Shown in pieces: positions 62,993 through 64,000 of a stretch of DNA of 64,000 bases (positions are counted from its first letter, which is position 1; each line of letters starts with the position of its first letter). The stretch is taken from positions 62,001-126,000 of the forward strand of contig CAWGPP010000001.1 of the NCBI GenBank assembly GCA_963824545.1. Reading direction: 5' to 3'. The stretch comes from Bog-532 sp963824545 (GTDB lineage Bacteria; Actinomycetota; Actinomycetes; Streptosporangiales; Streptosporangiaceae). The translations under genes were made by a program, and so were the position numbers. The notes under the pieces were generated by a model. That model did no database searches. It was not told the origin of the DNA and was given only the letters and a program-made list of their open reading frames with translations.

Positions 62993-64000
62993 GTGCGAGT
63001 CCTTGTCGCGGGGGATCGTGGCTACATCGGCGCGGTTATGGTTCCCTTCCTTCGCGCTGCCGGGCACGAGGTTGATGGACTGGATCTGGGCCTGTATGAA
63101 GGGTGCGATCTCGGGTGCGCCCCGGACATCGGTGCGCGGGCACCGGTCGATATCAGGGACGCCGGGGCCGGCGGCCTGGATGGGTATGACGCGGTTGTCT
63201 GCCTCGCGGCGCTGTCGAACGATCCGCTGGGCCATCTCAATCCGGCGACGACGTACTCGGTGAACCTTGAGGGGACGTTGCGCCTGGCGCGTGCGGCCAA
63301 GGACGCGGGCATCAGCCGTTTCCTGTTCGCGTCGTCGTGCAGCCTCTATGGCGCGGCCGGCTCGGCCGCGGTGGCCGAGGACGCTGACCTGTTCCCCGTC
63401 ACGCCATACGGTGAGACCAAGGTCCTGGCCGAGCGCGATCTGTCGCTGCTGGCCGATGACTCTTTCAGCCCGACCTACCTGCGTAACGCCACCGCCTATG
63501 GTGCTTCCCCCCGGCTGCGGCTGGATATCGTGGTGAACAACCTCACCGCCGTGGCGATGACGACCGGGCAGGTGCGCCTGGAGAGCGACGGATCACCGTG
63601 GCGGCCGCTGGTGCACATTGAGGACATCAGCCGGGCGTTCCTGGCCGTCCTGGAAGCCCCCCGCGACCAGGTACATGACCAGGCATTCAACGTCGGCCGC
63701 CCGGAGGACAATGTCCAGGTACGTGAGGTCGCTGAGCTGGTCCGCGACGCGGTGCCGGGGGCGGAGGTGTCGTTCGCCGAGGGCGCCGGCCCGGATCTGC
63801 GCACCTATCGCGTCGACTTTTCCAAGCTGAACGAGACCTTCCCAGATCTGCGCCTGCGCTGGGGTGTGCGGGAGGGGATCGAAGAACTTGCCGGCGCCTA
63901 CGCCAAGTACGGCCTGACCTACGACGACTTCTGCTCGTCCCGGTTCGTGCGGTTGCGGCGGATCCGTGAGCTGCTCTCGGCCGGCCTCATCGACGACATG
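62993..64000 (+). CDS. NAD-dependent epimerase/dehydratase, 3' end outside window
   Basis: The frame from GTG 62993 is open to the window's end (336 codons so far). The N-terminus VRVLVAGDRGYIGAVMVPFL carries a GxxGxxG NAD motif. CLAALSNDP, FASSCSLYGAAGS and the YxxxK pair in TPYGETKVLAERDLS follow, then LVHIEDISRAFLAVLEAP. It is an extended SDR acting on a nucleotide sugar. The length and later parts (WGVREGIEELAGAY) indicate only the C-terminus is missing. It probably opens a further sugar-modification or glycan locus beyond the window. Confidence 0.88.
   Translation, partial: MRVLVAGDRGYIGAVMVPFLRAAGHEVDGLDLGLYEGCDLGCAPDIGARAPVDIRDAGAGGLDGYDAVVCLAALSNDPLGHLNPATTYSVNLEGTLRLARAAKDAGISRFLFASSCSLYGAAGSAAVAEDADLFPVTPYGETKVLAERDLSLLADDSFSPTYLRNATAYGASPRLRLDIVVNNLTAVAMTTGQVRLESDGSPWRPLVHIEDISRAFLAVLEAPRDQVHDQAFNVGRPEDNVQVREVAELVRDAVPGAEVSFAEGAGPDLRTYRVDFSKLNETFPDLRLRWGVREGIEELAGAYAKYGLTYDDFCSSRFVRLRRIRELLSAGLIDDM

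Overview
The window looks like chromosomal DNA of a high-GC, Gram-positive actinomycete. The pointers are strong G/C bias, many GTG and TTG starts, ATGA/GTGA stop-start overlaps, a BldC protein, the tiny ribosomal protein bS22, the redox repressor Rex placed ahead of hemA-hemC-hemD, an eno-divIC-DUF501-ppx run and an F420-type PPOX protein. A species cannot be named from the sequence alone.

Layout. 1-4561: a Fur-family end, a frameshifted ygfZ, proline dehydrogenase, proC and an acuC-type deacetylase. 4562-7637: a BldC-like HTH gene, a 48-bp minisatellite, bS22, a membrane/ABM fusion protein and a glutaredoxin-like protein. 7654-15937: a Rex operator and the tetrapyrrole operon (rex, hemA, hemC, hemD fusion, hemB, a Prim-Pol-like gene, hemL). 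16085-16836: a 42-bp perfect palindrome beside a deleted AbiEi/DUF559-type pseudogene. 16833-21867: a histidine phosphatase and system II cytochrome c maturation (resA-like, resB, ccsB) with no ccdA between them, then a PLD-N membrane protein. 22026-28366: a putative zincin with a small partner, BldC, a threonine/serine dehydratase, a DUF4229 protein, an adenylylsulfate kinase fused to a degenerate sulfurylase domain, and a methyltransferase. 28652-34097: mfd, a SurA-like lipoprotein and mazG.

34316-52706 is the most interesting part. It is an exopolysaccharide locus flanked by two LuxR-type response regulators that have both lost the phospho-acceptor Asp. It holds an ATP-grasp protein preceded by a coupled 12-residue leader ORF, an FAD enzyme, a polyprenyl-phosphate sugar transferase, a CE4 deacetylase, three GT4 glycosyltransferases (one PelF-like), a polytopic membrane protein, two SDR sugar-nucleotide enzymes, a double spherulin-4 (GH135-like) membrane protein and a large lipoprotein deacetylase. 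PelF together with a GH135-like hydrolase and an Agd3-like deacetylase suggests a partly deacetylated, amino-sugar polymer analogous to Pel or to fungal galactosaminogalactan. This is inferred from gene content and motifs, not demonstrated.

52861-64000: eno, divIC, DUF501, ppx/gppA and a family 5 uracil-DNA glycosylase; an AT-richer stretch with an unusual tRNA-like gene; a PPOX protein with a DUF4287 protein; a thiolase; the transsulfuration pair cystathionine beta-synthase and gamma-synthase; and the start of another sugar-nucleotide epimerase gene that runs off the window. Two conserved genes (ygfZ and the large deacetylase) are broken by single +1 shifts, so assembly error must be considered alongside real mutation.
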